A stretch of DNA of 64,000 nt, taken from positions 33,094,497 to 33,158,496 of the forward strand of contig NC_080670.1 of assembly GCF_030247195.1 (NCBI RefSeq). The letters run 5' to 3'. The notes beneath the pieces were generated by a model. It was not told where the DNA came from. It ran no database searches and saw only the letters and a list, made by a program, of their open reading frames with translations. Position 1 is the first letter of the stretch, and each line of letters begins with the position of its first letter. Of this stretch, positions 10,256 to 21,960 are shown in pieces. This stretch comes from Topomyia yanbarensis. Taxonomy: Eukaryota; Arthropoda; Insecta; Diptera; Culicidae. A program made the translations under genes and the position numbers.

Positions 10256-11201
10256 GATATCAATTTATACGTTCTCCATCCAATATAGCTTCAGTAATTC
10301 AAGATATGGTGCCGCCATCAAAATAAGCAAATAACCCTACTGAATCATCGTTAAAACCCAAAGTTCACATATTCAATATATGGGTCAGCTACTCAACTAC
10401 TGCAGGGAAACACAATCCCAAAGTATGCAACACGGTGTCATATATTGATAAGAAAGAAGCCGAAAACAGAAATGTTCAATCAGTATAACTTACACCGCAC
10501 TCAGCGAAATTAGTTACACTGCAACGCGTTATATGCGCAAATGCTGTTCGGCATCGGAATGAATATACTGTACGTGTTCATTCTCGATGCAGACAACAGT
10601 TACTGGCAGAGAAAATTGGCTGCAGCAACAAGTTTTGGTTGTTGGTTCACTCTTCTCCACGTTCCGTTCCCTTGTCTTTTTTTTATGGATGCACCAAAAC
10701 AGTTGGAAGTGCTATAAAATTCATCCTATAATAGCTATAACCATGTAACGGAGGGTAACGCTGAGTGTGAACTGCTGACAGCATCATTGCGCAGAAACTG
10801 ACGAAAGCGGGAATGAACATGCTATCGCTCAATATAACGCAGTGATATGCCGGTAGAAGAGTTACTTTTTGAGAAATGAGTGCCTGCCATGCCAATGGAA
10901 CTATGCCACACAAAATCAATCATAAAATTGATTTAATCATCTAACCAAGTGCTCTTTATAAATCGTAGGAAATTGAAATGATACGTAGGTATGCAGATTT
11001 GTTTCCATTTTCAAAAGATCTCACGTATTTTTGAAAATTCCCGCAATACTGGTAGATTTTAGTTCTTTCTTATATTGCGAACCTTTTCTAAAATCAAGTC
11101 TTGTGTCAATCGCCACCAGGCAGTGAGCCGATTTACGCGCCAGTTCAATGTGAATCAGTGCGAGCTTGGGATGGGTGAGTGCGGTTATTTTAACCTGATA
11201 C
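10256..11201. other. Spacer, nothing recognised
   Basis: AT-rich DNA with no recognisable coding domain or repeat ends. Confidence 0.45.
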
Positions 11202-11371
11202 CCCAGTTAAACTCATTCCGGAACTGGTTCGGATTTCTGAATGGAGTCATTATGGATTCCAAATCAAATGCAACAACCGATTCCGACTCAGAATCGGTTG
11301 TTGCATTTGATTTGGAATCCATACTGACTCCATTCAGGATTCCGAATCAAATTCCGAATGGTTTGACCGGG
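11202..11371 (+). mobile_element. 170-bp foldback MITE (CCC-GTCAAAC family)
   Basis: A near-palindrome from CCCAGTTAAACTCATTCCGG to GGTTTGACCGGG. The centre CAACCGATTCCGACTCAGAA folds back on AATCGGTTG. It is homologous to 5233-5412, to the fossil inside every 416-bp MITE, and to bases 1-25. The target duplication is ambiguous. Confidence 0.8.
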
Positions 11372-11702
11372 ACCCGACTCGCGCCCGTACCAGTAGAGAT
11401 CGGGGCGAGTTCGGGTTTTGTTGTGACCAGGTCCGGGTATGGGTTAGGTTAGGTTTTTTTTAAATATCTCACACTTTTCCGTACCTATAAATGTTTTTGA
11501 ATGTTTGGATGTCCCCTTTCCGTGAATATCAGAACGGGATAGGTTTTCCTCGTAGAAAGATATTCAAATAAGAGTAATTTGCCAATTTTCACATGCAAAA
11601 CTTCGTCCCATTGGTGAGACGTGAGAGTGAATAGGACTATTCATAGATTTTGAACTAAAAGTCACGCATTAGGAAAATTTTACTGTTGTAAATTTCGCTT
11701 TA

Positions 11703-12995
11703 CCCAAGTAACCAATAAGCATTATAACGTAGCCTAATATCTGCTTTTGATCCACATATAAAGCTGTCTTAAAGAGCCGTGAAGCCCTAAATACCGATAT
11801 TATGCCAGAAAAGGCGAAATATAGTGCTATTACTGTGCAGAGATTGACAGCTAGTTTCTGCAGTACTAATGCTATTATATAGCACCAGCGCACAAATGTC
11901 AATTTTGAAAGCCTTATATTGGTAATATCACAGAAAACAGACGTCCATCTTCAGCATTCAACTTGTGTAAAATCTCTAACGGTTTCGAAGGTAGTTTGGA
12001 TATCCAAACCAGGTGCGCTACTGTCGTCATGTTTTTTTCGGGCTGAGTTCGACTGAATTGACTGCGGTTATTCCTCTACCCAGTCAAACTAGTCCGGAAC
12101 CGATTCGGACTTCCATCATGAATTCCAGTTCAAATGCATGAACCGATAGAGTCGGAATCGGTTGTTTTCTTTGAGCAAGATTCCATACTTAATCCATCCA
12201 GGATTTCGAACCGGTTCCGGAATGGATTTGACGGATAGTTGGGATAGGTTGGTGTGGCGGCGCTGGTGTTTTTCGTATATTAATTCAAATGTTTACACAC
12301 GTTTTTAAATATTTTTGTTTGATCATGAATGTCTGTTCTCTGTGGTAATATTAATGCTATTAAAAAGTTTTAGTTGGCTGTCATTGTCCGCCATAGTTTT
12401 GAAACCATTTTTTATGTTTTTTTCGGTATGATGAGCAAAAAGGAAAAAATTTAAAATAAGATGTTCTGTTTAAAACCGTAATTGTCTCTCTTCTAATGCA
12501 TTGTAATGAATATCCTTAATGGGTTTTCGTTTTCACATAATATGAAAGTTTTACGAAAATTACCTTTAGTCAGTCTCAAACTGAGGTACCTTGCCTCGTC
12601 CTTCACGGAAAGTGTGCCGCGTTTGCTCCCTAGGCTATATTGCACATGTTCGATTGAAATGAAATATGCCGAATATAATCTTCAAGAAGAGTTGCATAAC
12701 AAATAACACAGCATTACAATAGCATTATATCGGCTTATTTGCTCTATAATGGCACTAAATGCACTTGTAAAGCTTACATGCTTTAAAGATCCTTGAAGCA
12801 TGTATGCGTTATATCAGCTTGATATACGCATATAGAGCAAGCGATAATGCAATATATCGGCTGTGCAGTTATGCATTATTAATGCTAATATAGACCTTCA
12901 TTGCATTGTCAATGCTGTAATGGAGTTTCAGTGCAACATTAGTTCAAATATATAGCCAATATAGTGCAATGGCTTAATGCTTATGGTTACTTGGG
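11703..12995 (+). mobile_element. TA-flanked long MITE split by a 7-bp-duplication MITE
   Basis: The ends CCCAAGTAACCAATAAGCAT and ATGCTTATGGTTACTTGGG are flanked by TA on each side. Without the nested element at 11929-12344 and its duplication it would be about 870 bp. The interior repeatedly uses the string GCATTAT / ATAATGC, including the segment 12700-12990. A TA duplication points to the Tc1/mariner group or a relative. No transposase frame is present. Confidence 0.75.
11929..12344 (+). mobile_element. 416-bp MITE with 7-bp duplication GTAATAT
   Basis: Left end CACAGAAAACAGACG, right end GTCTGTTCTCTGTG, and exact GTAATAT at 11922-11928 and 12345-12351. It is inserted in the TA-flanked MITE, so it is younger than that element. 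It contains the same internal foldback fossil as its siblings. Confidence 0.92.
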
Positions 12996-12997
12996 TA

Positions 12998-13519
12998 CTG
13001 AGTAATGATTTTATCGAACATTTACTAAAACGAATCTTAAATAGGATCAAAGATACCCCGATTTTACGGTAAAAAAGGTTTAGAAAAGACAATTCCCGCG
13101 CACCTCATTAACTACATTGTCCTTATTGGCAGTTTTCGCATTTTCCGCAGGATGGTGGCGCTGAGGGGAATCTGGAACTGTGGTATTTCTATCTTTCGAT
13201 CACAAGAATGGAAGTTTATGCCGAAAACTTAATTACATAGAATACGGAGAGCCTGGAGCTAGTTGGCGGATTCTCCATTTGTATCAGATATGACGCTGTC
13301 TCTCGTTGTGTACTTCATGTTTTGTGAAATACATTCTCCAATGTATCTGCGTTGCATCACATTTTGTTTTGTAAATATTGTGGGTCATACTGTATTTTCC
13401 TATGTAATAAGTGTATTTACTTAATTTCACAGATTTTGTATTATATACAGTGAGGTTTAATCTATTACATGAATGATTATAGATAGTGCACATAATACTA
13501 CAAAAAGGACAAAAAAACT
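12998..13519. other. Spacer, nothing recognised
   Basis: No recognisable coding domain; the short frames on both strands are AT-rich noise. Confidence 0.45.
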
Positions 13520-13527
13520 GCTGCACA

Positions 13528-13794
13528 CAGGGATGCCATTATGCCAGATTTATCTGGCACAGCCAGAGTTTTTTTGCAGCTTCCAGACAAAAAGACAAAC
13601 CTCTCATTCTGCCAGATTTTTGAATTATAGAAGTGTTTGCACTCACATTTTGGAAATTTGGACATATTTTCCCAAATTTATTAAAAATCTATTGATAAAT
13701 TTTGATGACTTTGAGGTCGCTGTTAAGTGACAGATTTTGCCAGACATTTTTAGATGATCTGCCAGATATTCTTTGAAAAATAGTGGCAACCCTG
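13528..13794 (+). mobile_element. 267-bp hAT-type MITE
   Basis: Terminal repeats CAGGGATGCCATTAT / ATAGTGGCAACCCTG, with an exact 8-bp duplication GCTGCACA at 13520-13527 and 13795-13802. Subterminal TGCCAGAT / ATCTGGCA motifs recur five or more times, as is usual for hAT transposase binding sites. No coding capacity. Confidence 0.9.
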
Positions 13795-13802
13795 GCTGCA
13801 CA

Positions 13803-16206
13803 CTGCTTTTCAGAAAAAGCACGTGGATGTTTTGTCAAACGTTGTTTTATCTATTTTTTCGGGGAAGAGAAAGGCCACCGAGAGATATGTATGGTCCAAA
13901 CTCTCCTCCATCATAACCAACAATAATAGTATAATTTGCCACCCTTATTATAGTTAAAACAGTGACCAAAGCCAACTGAACAAGAAATTTACAAACAATC
14001 GCTTGGGAATGAAAGGAATAGACGACACATACTGGCGAATGGCTCATTACGGGCCTTGCGATCAAGGTAGGTCGATTCCTCTACAAAAATGACAAAAGCG
14101 AATCGGGCAGCGCACAGTGGCGGATTTCGCTAAAAGCCTGGCCAAAAGTCGAAAATGGTTTTGATTGACCTGCAAAGATACCACGGTTTTTTTGGTGCGC
14201 AGATCACGATGTTGATGCCAGATTTTCAAAATTCAAATTGGTCGATATTTTTAACTTAATAAATGTAAATTTTCGCGAATGAAGATTTAATGGTCCCAGT
14301 GTATGCCAATAACGTTTATAATGTATCGACTTTTAAATGACTACACACGTTAAATGATAGAATTTGTTGATTTTCACGCATTAAAATGTTTGGGTGTCTA
14401 GATGATGTAGCTATTATGAGAATTGATGTTATTAGTCATTTCTAACTATGTATTTTGAAATATTATACCACACATAGGACAAACTTCATTCGTGAGTTAG
14501 GAGGATCCGTCAAAGCATCGTTACTATGAAGCTTGCTAGTTAAGGGGTTACATCACTGTACAGCTTGACAAAATAAGCATTTTTCGGAAATTTTTATTGA
14601 CGCAATGAAAGGATGAATCGATATATTGTTAAATGGGTTTTAAAACATAAATAATGAATCACAAAAATTATTTCTTTTGAGTAATGGCTGTGCGGCATTT
14701 TTCCCCATGCGCGTTTTTAGGGAAGGGTCCACGGCCGGAAAACTATCTCCTGCAATTTTTTACCTAGAGCCAAAAACTTAAGCTTTTCTGATTTCTTCTT
14801 ATAGCAAGCGAGACACGTAGGATTTTTTTCGATATCTTGATTTTTTGCGAAATGGCGCGCTTTTGAATGAAAAAACACCGGAAATTCCATAAAAATCGAC
14901 ACAAAATAGATAATTTTCAAAAATTAAGCGCTAAAAAATCCTACGTACGTCGCTGGAGAAATCAATATACTGTGAAAATTTTAAAGCGATCAAAAGCTCA
15001 TTAGCATCATCATCATCAAAAAAATCATTAGCTCGAGTTAAATTTACGGCCAGTTTAAAAAAGTAGTTTTGAGAAAAACTTGGTTAAAGTTTCTAGTACA
15101 CTCGAGGTTTACATAGGAGACGTTGCGGCAAAATTAAAAATTTGATTAAATATTGTTTTCGTTTTCCATTGTTTGGGATGTCATTTTGAGCATCCTAAAG
15201 CACATTTTAGGCTAATAAATAAAAGTTCGACTTTTTAAAAATTCTACAGTAGTGTAACTTCTTAATCACATAAGAAGTTTAACTGATTTAACGCGTAGTT
15301 TTTGTTAAAAACCACTGAGAATGATGCTCTTTCCAGACGATGAAAAATTGAGCAGAAAAAAACGCATCAGTCCGAGAGATTTTAATTTCCATTCAATTTC
15401 GTTGTCTGACATTTAAAAATAAACTGCGGAAAATAATTCGCGGACGAAAATATTAATATGGAGCACCAATGGGATGGAAAGTTTAAATATCAATTCACTG
15501 CAGATTTGTCTGTAGTATCCTCATTACGATGATTGAACACGGCTGTTGCATTTTTTGGAAGATTTTATGAAATAAGTTTGCGTTAGGTGTTTGAAGACGA
15601 CGGACGGAACATTTTTTTAGAACATCGTTCCTTGATGCTTGGAAACTTGAACAATCACCGATAAATCCGATTTTTAAACGAAAAGAAGACTGTGAAATCA
15701 GTTGACACTAGTATACTAAAGAGACAATTTTTAAGAGCTATGACCTGGTTGGTGGATTGTTGTTTACAATGCATAATAATAGAGTTCAAATGCCGTCACG
15801 AAAGTGTTACTCTATCTAAGGCAAGCAAATGATATTAATGACGATAACATTTTATAAAGAGCTACCGTTGGCGGCCACGAACTAGTTTTAAATACAATTG
15901 AAAAGCCGCTTTTGCCAAAATATGCGGCTACCTTACCGCACTGCCATTAAATTTTTTTACTGATGTTGTACAGTCAAAATGCTGATTACTAGACGATTTT
16001 GAATAGATGTTCGAATGCTGATTAAAAATAGTCATTTATGCAAAAAGCTAATACACTCTTCAGCAGAAAAATTAAAGAGAGCGAAGCCAATGGCTACGAC
16101 AAAATAGTATGATCTCTTTCGTTCGCGTTCAATCATGGAAAACGTTCCTCAGGTAAGAAGGTAAGAAGCAGCTATAGTTCCTTTCCATAAGACTCGCTTC
16201 TCAATT
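13803..16206. other. Long AT-rich spacer, nothing recognised
   Basis: 2.4 kb without a recognisable gene or bounded repeat. A CAGTGGCGGATTTCGCTA string at about 14115 has a weak inverted partner at about 17660 (TCTGGCGAAATCCGTCC), too weak to call an element. Confidence 0.4.
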
Positions 16207-16447
16207 GGTCGATGTTAAATTAGACCGAACTAAGTCGCCAAAATCTTAAAAAATGAGATAACTGGATAAAGAATTTCTACAGCTACATTCGACCTTCACC
16301 AAATTTGAAAAATGTTACAATAAGCTAGAATTACGGCAAAAATTCAATTCAAATTATAACGTAAAGGATGTTACGATTCAAACTATAAACTCGTTTTTCT
16401 CGAAATCAATATTATCTCACTTAGTCCGGTCTGACTTAACACCGACC
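16207..16447. mobile_element. 241-bp MITE (GGTCGGTGTTAAGTCAGACC family), copy 1
   Basis: The right end AGTCCGGTCTGACTTAACAC continuing to CGACC is complementary to the left end GGTCGATGTTAAATTAGACC. AATT lies immediately outside both ends, either a 4-bp duplication or part of the repeat. A second copy at 61922-62149 aligns along most of its length. Confidence 0.8.
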
Positions 16448-16592
16448 AATTGTCTGGCCAAATACTCCAAAGTTTGTTTACAATGAGGTGTGTGCTGCAT
16501 ATTCTAACATTAACGAACGCCAGCACGGGTTAAAAAACTACAAGGGGCAGCCCTATGGGGTTGCACGAGCTGTAGACGTAGGACTATACTAC

Positions 16593-16800
16593 TTAAGGTT
16601 AGACAGAGAATGCGCAAAAATTGGCAAACGAAAAAAGCAGTTTTTTCCACACCGTATGTCAGATCTTCATAAAATCAATCAGCGTATGTAGAATGTTGTT
16701 ACAGTACTGCTGATTGATTTTTATGAAGATCTGACATACGGTGTGGAAAAAACTGCTTTTTTCGTTTGCGAATTTTACCCTTTCTCTGTCCAACCTTAAT
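16593..16800. mobile_element. 208-bp long-palindrome element
   Basis: The left arm from TTAAGGTTAGACAGAG through GGCAAACGAAAAAAGCAG to GATCTTCATAAAATCAATCA is mirrored almost base for base on the right, ending CTCTGTCCAACCTTAA. The loop is only about 30-40 bp, so a single strand would form one long hairpin. The TTAA at each end may be target or terminus. Non-coding. Confidence 0.75.
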
Positions 16801-18000
16801 GTAAAATATTTATTTTCTTAGTACATTGATAGTAATAATAAATCAAACATATTTCTTACTTATGGTGTAATCACAACCAATCAACATCGAATATTACATA
16901 TTGAACAAAACCTTCTTGGTTATCAGGTCATTTCATTTGTAGTAGGTGATCGAATCCGATTAAACTTATTTAAGAAGATCTCAAGTGTAATCACATTTCA
17001 TGTATAGACCAAGCATTCTAGTTATATTTTGCCATTGTTGTAACTTTCCTAGAGTACGCATACAAATATAGAGAAGGTCTTAATCATATATCGAAACTTT
17101 AAATATACAAGAATCGAAAACAATTTTGTATATGGACAAGATGCGTTTTTGCAACGGTTTTTCAAGTGGCAGTGTATTCATTCATAAATAGGCTTTGTAG
17201 TATGTACCTATTATACTACTATAGGCTGAGTGGAAATGAACCACGTGATGGGGAAATGAATCTATGAATTGATCGAACGTAAATAATAAACTTCCGTTGT
17301 GCATTTTATTAGATCTATCTACCTACGCATTCGCCTCAAACATTAGCACAAAGCAAAATGAATCAACGCTGATAATGATGGATAGAGCGAAAGAGACAAC
17401 TGATACCACGATACTATGTTAACCGTGTTTGCAGATGGAGCTCGCATGTACAAACTATTTTGTGTACGAATAATTATACATAAAAGTGTGCTGGAAACGA
17501 GCACAACACAAAAGATAGCATACGGACAAGCTCATTCGCATTCACTGGGTAGCGTACCTCCACAGGCAGTGTAACGGACTTCTAAATCAGCTACACTGGC
17601 TGTGGAAACACACAGCGCAGTGATCTGCTTCGCCTGCTGTTCAACAGGCAACTGAGCTGCTCTGGCGAAATCCGTCCGTTTAAATAGTCGATGATGACGT
17701 CATTCATAGAAGCGTAGCGCGCTAGGTACAAAAATCTGTCGTGCTGGACTAGGGAAGCGCTATCTTTTGCGTGTAAATGCGCGATATTTTGACTAGTTTG
17801 TTCATTATTTAAATTTTTAATGCCATGATATCAAAAATCTTTGGGTTTATCTATTGGAATCTATTCTTAGAAGTATTTCGGGGCGATATGCGCAAAAAAT
17901 TTGAAAATTTATCGTGAGATGGCTGAATTATATGCGTTTAAAATTGGACCACTTTTCGTTACATACCATTTTTGTAGAATTTGCAACGTGCACCCCTATA
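16801..18000. other. Spacer, nothing recognised
   Basis: AT-rich DNA with no recognisable gene or bounded repeat. Confidence 0.4.
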
Positions 18001-18002
18001 TC

Positions 18003-18520
18003 GAAAACAAAGACGTAGTCCTACGTCAAAACGCTCGACCATTTCGGACTTGATGACGTGTACTGTCGAAAAGCGTCAGGAAATTGGTGCAATATATTTT
18101 GATTTCGCTAAAGTATTCCACAAGGTACCGCGAAAAAATTTCTGTTATGAAACTGTACCGACTAGGATTTCCTCCTTGGATAACCAGGTCGCTACTAGAT
18201 CACCTTTCTGAACAATCCGTTTTTGTTAAAATTGGCACCACATGCACAATCGTATTGGAAACGCCAACCGGTGTCTTTCAAAGAGGTCACTAATCTTTAT
18301 CTTATTCATCAACGATCTTTGCACCCGTATCAAGTCTGAAAAATTGCTGTACGCTGATGATCTGAAAAACTGTCGTTTAATTATTACGAGATTCGATACA
18401 GCAGTGCTACAAGAGGATTTAGTTAATATTGAGGAGTGGTGCTCGCTGAATGGAATGCAGATCAATGTCGATAAATCGAGCGCTCACCTTACACCGACAA
18501 TTCTAAGGTGTTGCGAATGT
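18003..18520 (+). pseudogene. Non-LTR retrotransposon reverse transcriptase fragment
   Basis: Translated plus-strand pieces keep the RT order. KRSTISDL comes first, then GAIYFDFAKVFHKVP (first catalytic Asp in FDFAKVF, usually D-x-x-x-A-F-D), then ILFINDL, then LLYADDLK carrying the YADD catalytic pair, then EEWCSLNGMQINVDKS. At least two frameshifts separate them, and no endonuclease, ORF1 or 3' end is recognisable. The residue pattern is of the Jockey/CR1 sort and resembles the fragment at 42.6-45.2 kb. It is dead. Confidence 0.85.
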
Positions 18521-18878
18521 ACCCTTCAAGCCTGTGTCATCAAAAAAGTGGATTCTACCCCGCAAAAATCTAGATGTAAAAACAAGTTGTATTGGCAATT
18601 CATCAAATTGAATTCTCAAATTACTGGCTAATTCAGTCTTCTTTAAATTTTGCTTACGCAATTTTTCCCCGTCACGATCTTAGAATTTTGCATAGTGAAT
18701 TAACCTTTTTTGACATTCTATTTTCTTCGTATGAAGAATTAAACAACAAAATTGTTTTACTGGGTTGATTTCTATCAATTTGCTGTCCAAAGCGCCAGTA
18801 GAGTTCTACTATACCCAGTAACCCGAACTGTTAGGCTGTTTCAACTAGTACAATTTGGAACTGTCGAAAATACACTTA

Positions 18879-18974
18879 GGCCCGATTTCTTTACCCTCGC
18901 TTAACGCTTAAGCCAGGTTTAATCGCATCGGTAAACATGGTTTAAAAGATAAGCAAGGGTGAAGAAATCGGCCC
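18879..18974. mobile_element. 96-bp PIF/Harbinger-type MITE
   Basis: GGCCCGATTTCTTTACCCTC and its near complement GGGTGAAGAAATCGGCCC are flanked by TTA on both sides (18876-18878, 18975-18977). A three-base TWA-type duplication with GG-starting ends fits PIF/Harbinger. It is a very small non-autonomous copy. Confidence 0.85.
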
Positions 18975-18977
18975 TTA

Positions 18978-19371
18978 GACTGTTTGCTCGATTCTGTTAT
19001 TGGTTATCACGTTTATCAATCGCCACTAACCTATTCGTGTTTAAAATTAAGCAAAATTTAAAACAGAATAGTCGAACTGTTCTAAATGTCCCAAATAAAT
19101 TCTCGGAAAATAGAACTGCATCTCGGCATTGCGATCGATCTGTTTTAGTCAGAGATGTTAAATGGAACAGCCCGTATAGCGAACCCTACACGGGACAAGA
19201 ATATTGCCAATAAAAATATTGACAAGACTGCGTCAATACGTCAATCCCATTTGAATTCTACAGAATCAATATTTTCAAAATGACATTACACAATATATTG
19301 ATCAATAATTGGTTTATTGTCAATCTTTCTGCTCGTGTAGGGGCCGCTTATAGGATACATCAGCATTGCAA
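18978..19371. other. Spacer, nothing recognised
   Basis: AT-rich DNA between the PIF-type MITE and a SINE. No recognisable domain. Confidence 0.45.
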
Positions 19372-19384
19372 AAGGCGTGTTTTC

Positions 19385-19654
19385 TTCTTCCAATTCTGTT
19401 TATTTTCCGTCGGCTTATTTCCGCTACGAGGCCAAATACCGACGCCAGAGAGGTGACACTCCCACTATCTGGATTGGATATCGACCCATCAACTCATGGA
19501 CCGGGGACCAACGGCTTTACTTCCCTTCCGAAGGAAGGCGTGACCACAGATTTTCCTCACCTCTGAAAAATCTCAACGACCTCGACTGGGATTGAACCCA
19601 GACCAACTGGGGTGGGTGGCGGTCACGCTTACCACCCAACCATCGGCGCCGTCT
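19385..19654 (-). mobile_element. tRNA-derived SINE, family A (copy 2)
   Basis: Read on the minus strand it begins GACGGCGCCGATGGTTGGG, with B-box GGGTTCAATCC and then GTCGAGGTCGTTGAGATTTT, matching the copy at 9158-9296 but extending about 130 bp further at the 3' side. An exact 13-bp duplication AAGGCGTGTTTTC lies at 19372-19384 and 19655-19667. This longer copy better represents the full family. Confidence 0.9.
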
Positions 19655-19959
19655 AAGGCGTGTTTTCAAACAGCACGAACAATAATGCATCACGAAAATT
19701 CAGCTAAAAATAAAATGGGACACATATGCGAATATGACAAAGCCAACGCACTCAAAATCATCCGAATTCACGCCGTACTGAGTGGTTACAGAACTACAGT
19801 GAGCGCGAGTGAATCAAAATCCAACCAACAGCCAAACAACCGAAACAAACACGCTGCTGATGGAGCAAAATCAAACGCGCGTGGACTGACTTTTGTTGAC
19901 ATTCAGAACACTCACAGCTCCCGCCTGTGGGTAGCAAAAGAGAGACTAACTCGCTTCGA

Positions 19960-21960
19960 TTGCAATGGCGCGCGCGAGCGAGCGAGCGAGAGAATCGTAA
20001 CGCCGTAACGTGAGTGCCTTGCGCTACGTGTTCTGCTGCGACGAACGAAACGTTCTCCAGTTTCATTCGGGACGTCGGGTGATTCAGACTCGAACGCGAT
20101 AGGATTGTGTACCGTCAAAGAAGAGTTTACATCATTTTTTTCTTCCACACCGTACCGTCACGCAAGATCACATTCACACCAGTGTGGAGTGCAGTGCATT
20201 ATCATGGATTTTGTGCACATGTAGTGCGTAGTGGAATCAGAAAAAAACTAGTGCTTGATCGTTGGCGATCCAGATTCGGGCGTTGTTAGGTTTTTGATTC
20301 GCAGAACCGGCCTAAATTTGCACAAATTTCACTGGAAATACCGTTTTTTCCTCGCTGTTGTGTGCTGCCCACTCTAGCGAACGAACGAGTGCAAGTAAAG
20401 CAAAGTGTGTTCGATGGTGGTGTTGGTGGTGTCGGGCCGCCAGTGTAGATACGTAGGCAGCAGACCGAGCAGGGAATAAGAATAGGCATAAAATAAAAGT
20501 TGTTTTCGAAAGCACTCTGGCTGGATAGAAAGAAGCAACGATCCGATCGTGCACCGAAGGCAAAAAATGGATACCGTTTTGCGTTCCGTGATGTAAACAA
20601 CAATACAAAGTTTCGTGTCGGGGAAAAACATAAAACACGGAACGAAGTCCGTGGTATGTGTCCTCTCGATGGACAATAGTGAGTAATCGAATGGCCCCGC
20701 CATTCAACAAGCCCTACGTGTTCTAGTTTGTGATTTTAGCGCACGGTGCTTAAAAAATATTGCGGTTAACCCAGCGGAAGGTAGGTGAAGAATTGCCTCG
20801 CGGTAGAGAGGCTGCGTTTCTCCAGAAGATCGATTCTGCTGTGTTGTATTCGAAACAGAATCACCGAGCCGAGACCTGGTGTAAGAAAACCCATACAGCC
20901 GTGGTTCGGGACCGGTTTCTTGGCGATCGTAAAAAGCCCTGTGATGTGATACGTTTTAGCAGAACTCATTCGGCGAAGAAACAGTAAACAGAAAAGGGAA
21001 ACACGGGCAAAAAGTCGATAGCCATCATCATCATCATCGTCATCCTCGTCGGTCCTCGTCGTCAGTGTTGTGTTTTAAATTCAACATGCATACACTACAG
21101 CGCTGACCCGAAAGGCCAATTCAGCCTACTGGCACTAGCCAGCCAAAGTTAGCTAGCATCTACCTATGCGCCAGTAAAAGCGCATTACATAAAAAATTTA
21201 CTCGGTTGACTTGCCCCTATCGGCGGCGGTGGCGACGGCGGTCGCATAGCAGTGCTGGTGTGCTGCGGGGGAAGATTCGGGGCCATTTTTTCCGTGCTGG
21301 GTGTTTCACGTCTCAGTTAGAAGGATTCCCGTGCACATCGGGGTATGAAATTACATGGTCGTGAGTTGATACGGTTATTGCGGAACTGCAGCAGTGAAGA
21401 AGTGTAGTAATAGCGGCACGCGCGAGCTTCGGCCAGTTAGTTGCAGTGTTTGTCGATGTGTGTGTGTGTTTGTGTTTCTGGGTGGGTTTGCTCCAGTGGT
21501 CAGTGAAGCGTAAACAGGGCGAATAGGCCAGCAGAAAAATAATCACCAATCAAGTGGAAGAGAGAAGAAAGGAAAGTGTTTATTGTGTGCTGCCTTGGTA
21601 TGAAAGAAAGAAAAATAATCGAAAATAAGAGGGAAATTCAAATTGATTTAATCAAGAGTGCGCTCCCCAGTCAAGTGAAGAAGCTAGTAATTTGAGAGAA
21701 GAGCAACAAATTGTGAAGCAGTTAATTAAATGTGCGTGAAAGGCAAATAAACAAGTCGGCGGGCGGCATTCGGAATATACATAAATAAAACTGCACAGTA
21801 AACCAATGAACAAGGAACGCTGCGTGGAGCAGTAAGCAAACACAAGCGCGCACTCCGGTTAGTAGACTGTCTTCTTGGTGCACGGATCAGTAGAAGCTTG
21901 ACACTGACTAGATTCCGGCAGCGGTAGCGGCGGGATCAACTGGCAGTTCATTCAGGTCGG
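19960..21960 (+). promoter_or_regulatory. Possible host gene promoter and long 5' leader
   Basis: This stretch is less AT-rich than its surroundings, carries CpG-rich simple sequence (GCGCGCGAGCGAGCGAGCGA near 19970) and CAT/CGT triplet runs near 21020-21060, and lacks repeat ends. It looks like long non-coding leader exons of insect developmental genes. A possible donor site follows at about 21955 (CAGGTCGGTAACC). No coding exon is found downstream in the window. This is a composition-based inference only. Confidence 0.2.

Noticed and set aside
14115..17680. A 3.5-kb element with GGCGGATTTCGC-type inverted ends
   Set aside because: The inverted match is only about 13 bp with mismatches, and there are no duplications or coding remnants.
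20286..20710. Three overlapping minus-strand frames as coding
   Set aside because: Overlapping frames in leader-like GC-richer DNA; none has a domain.
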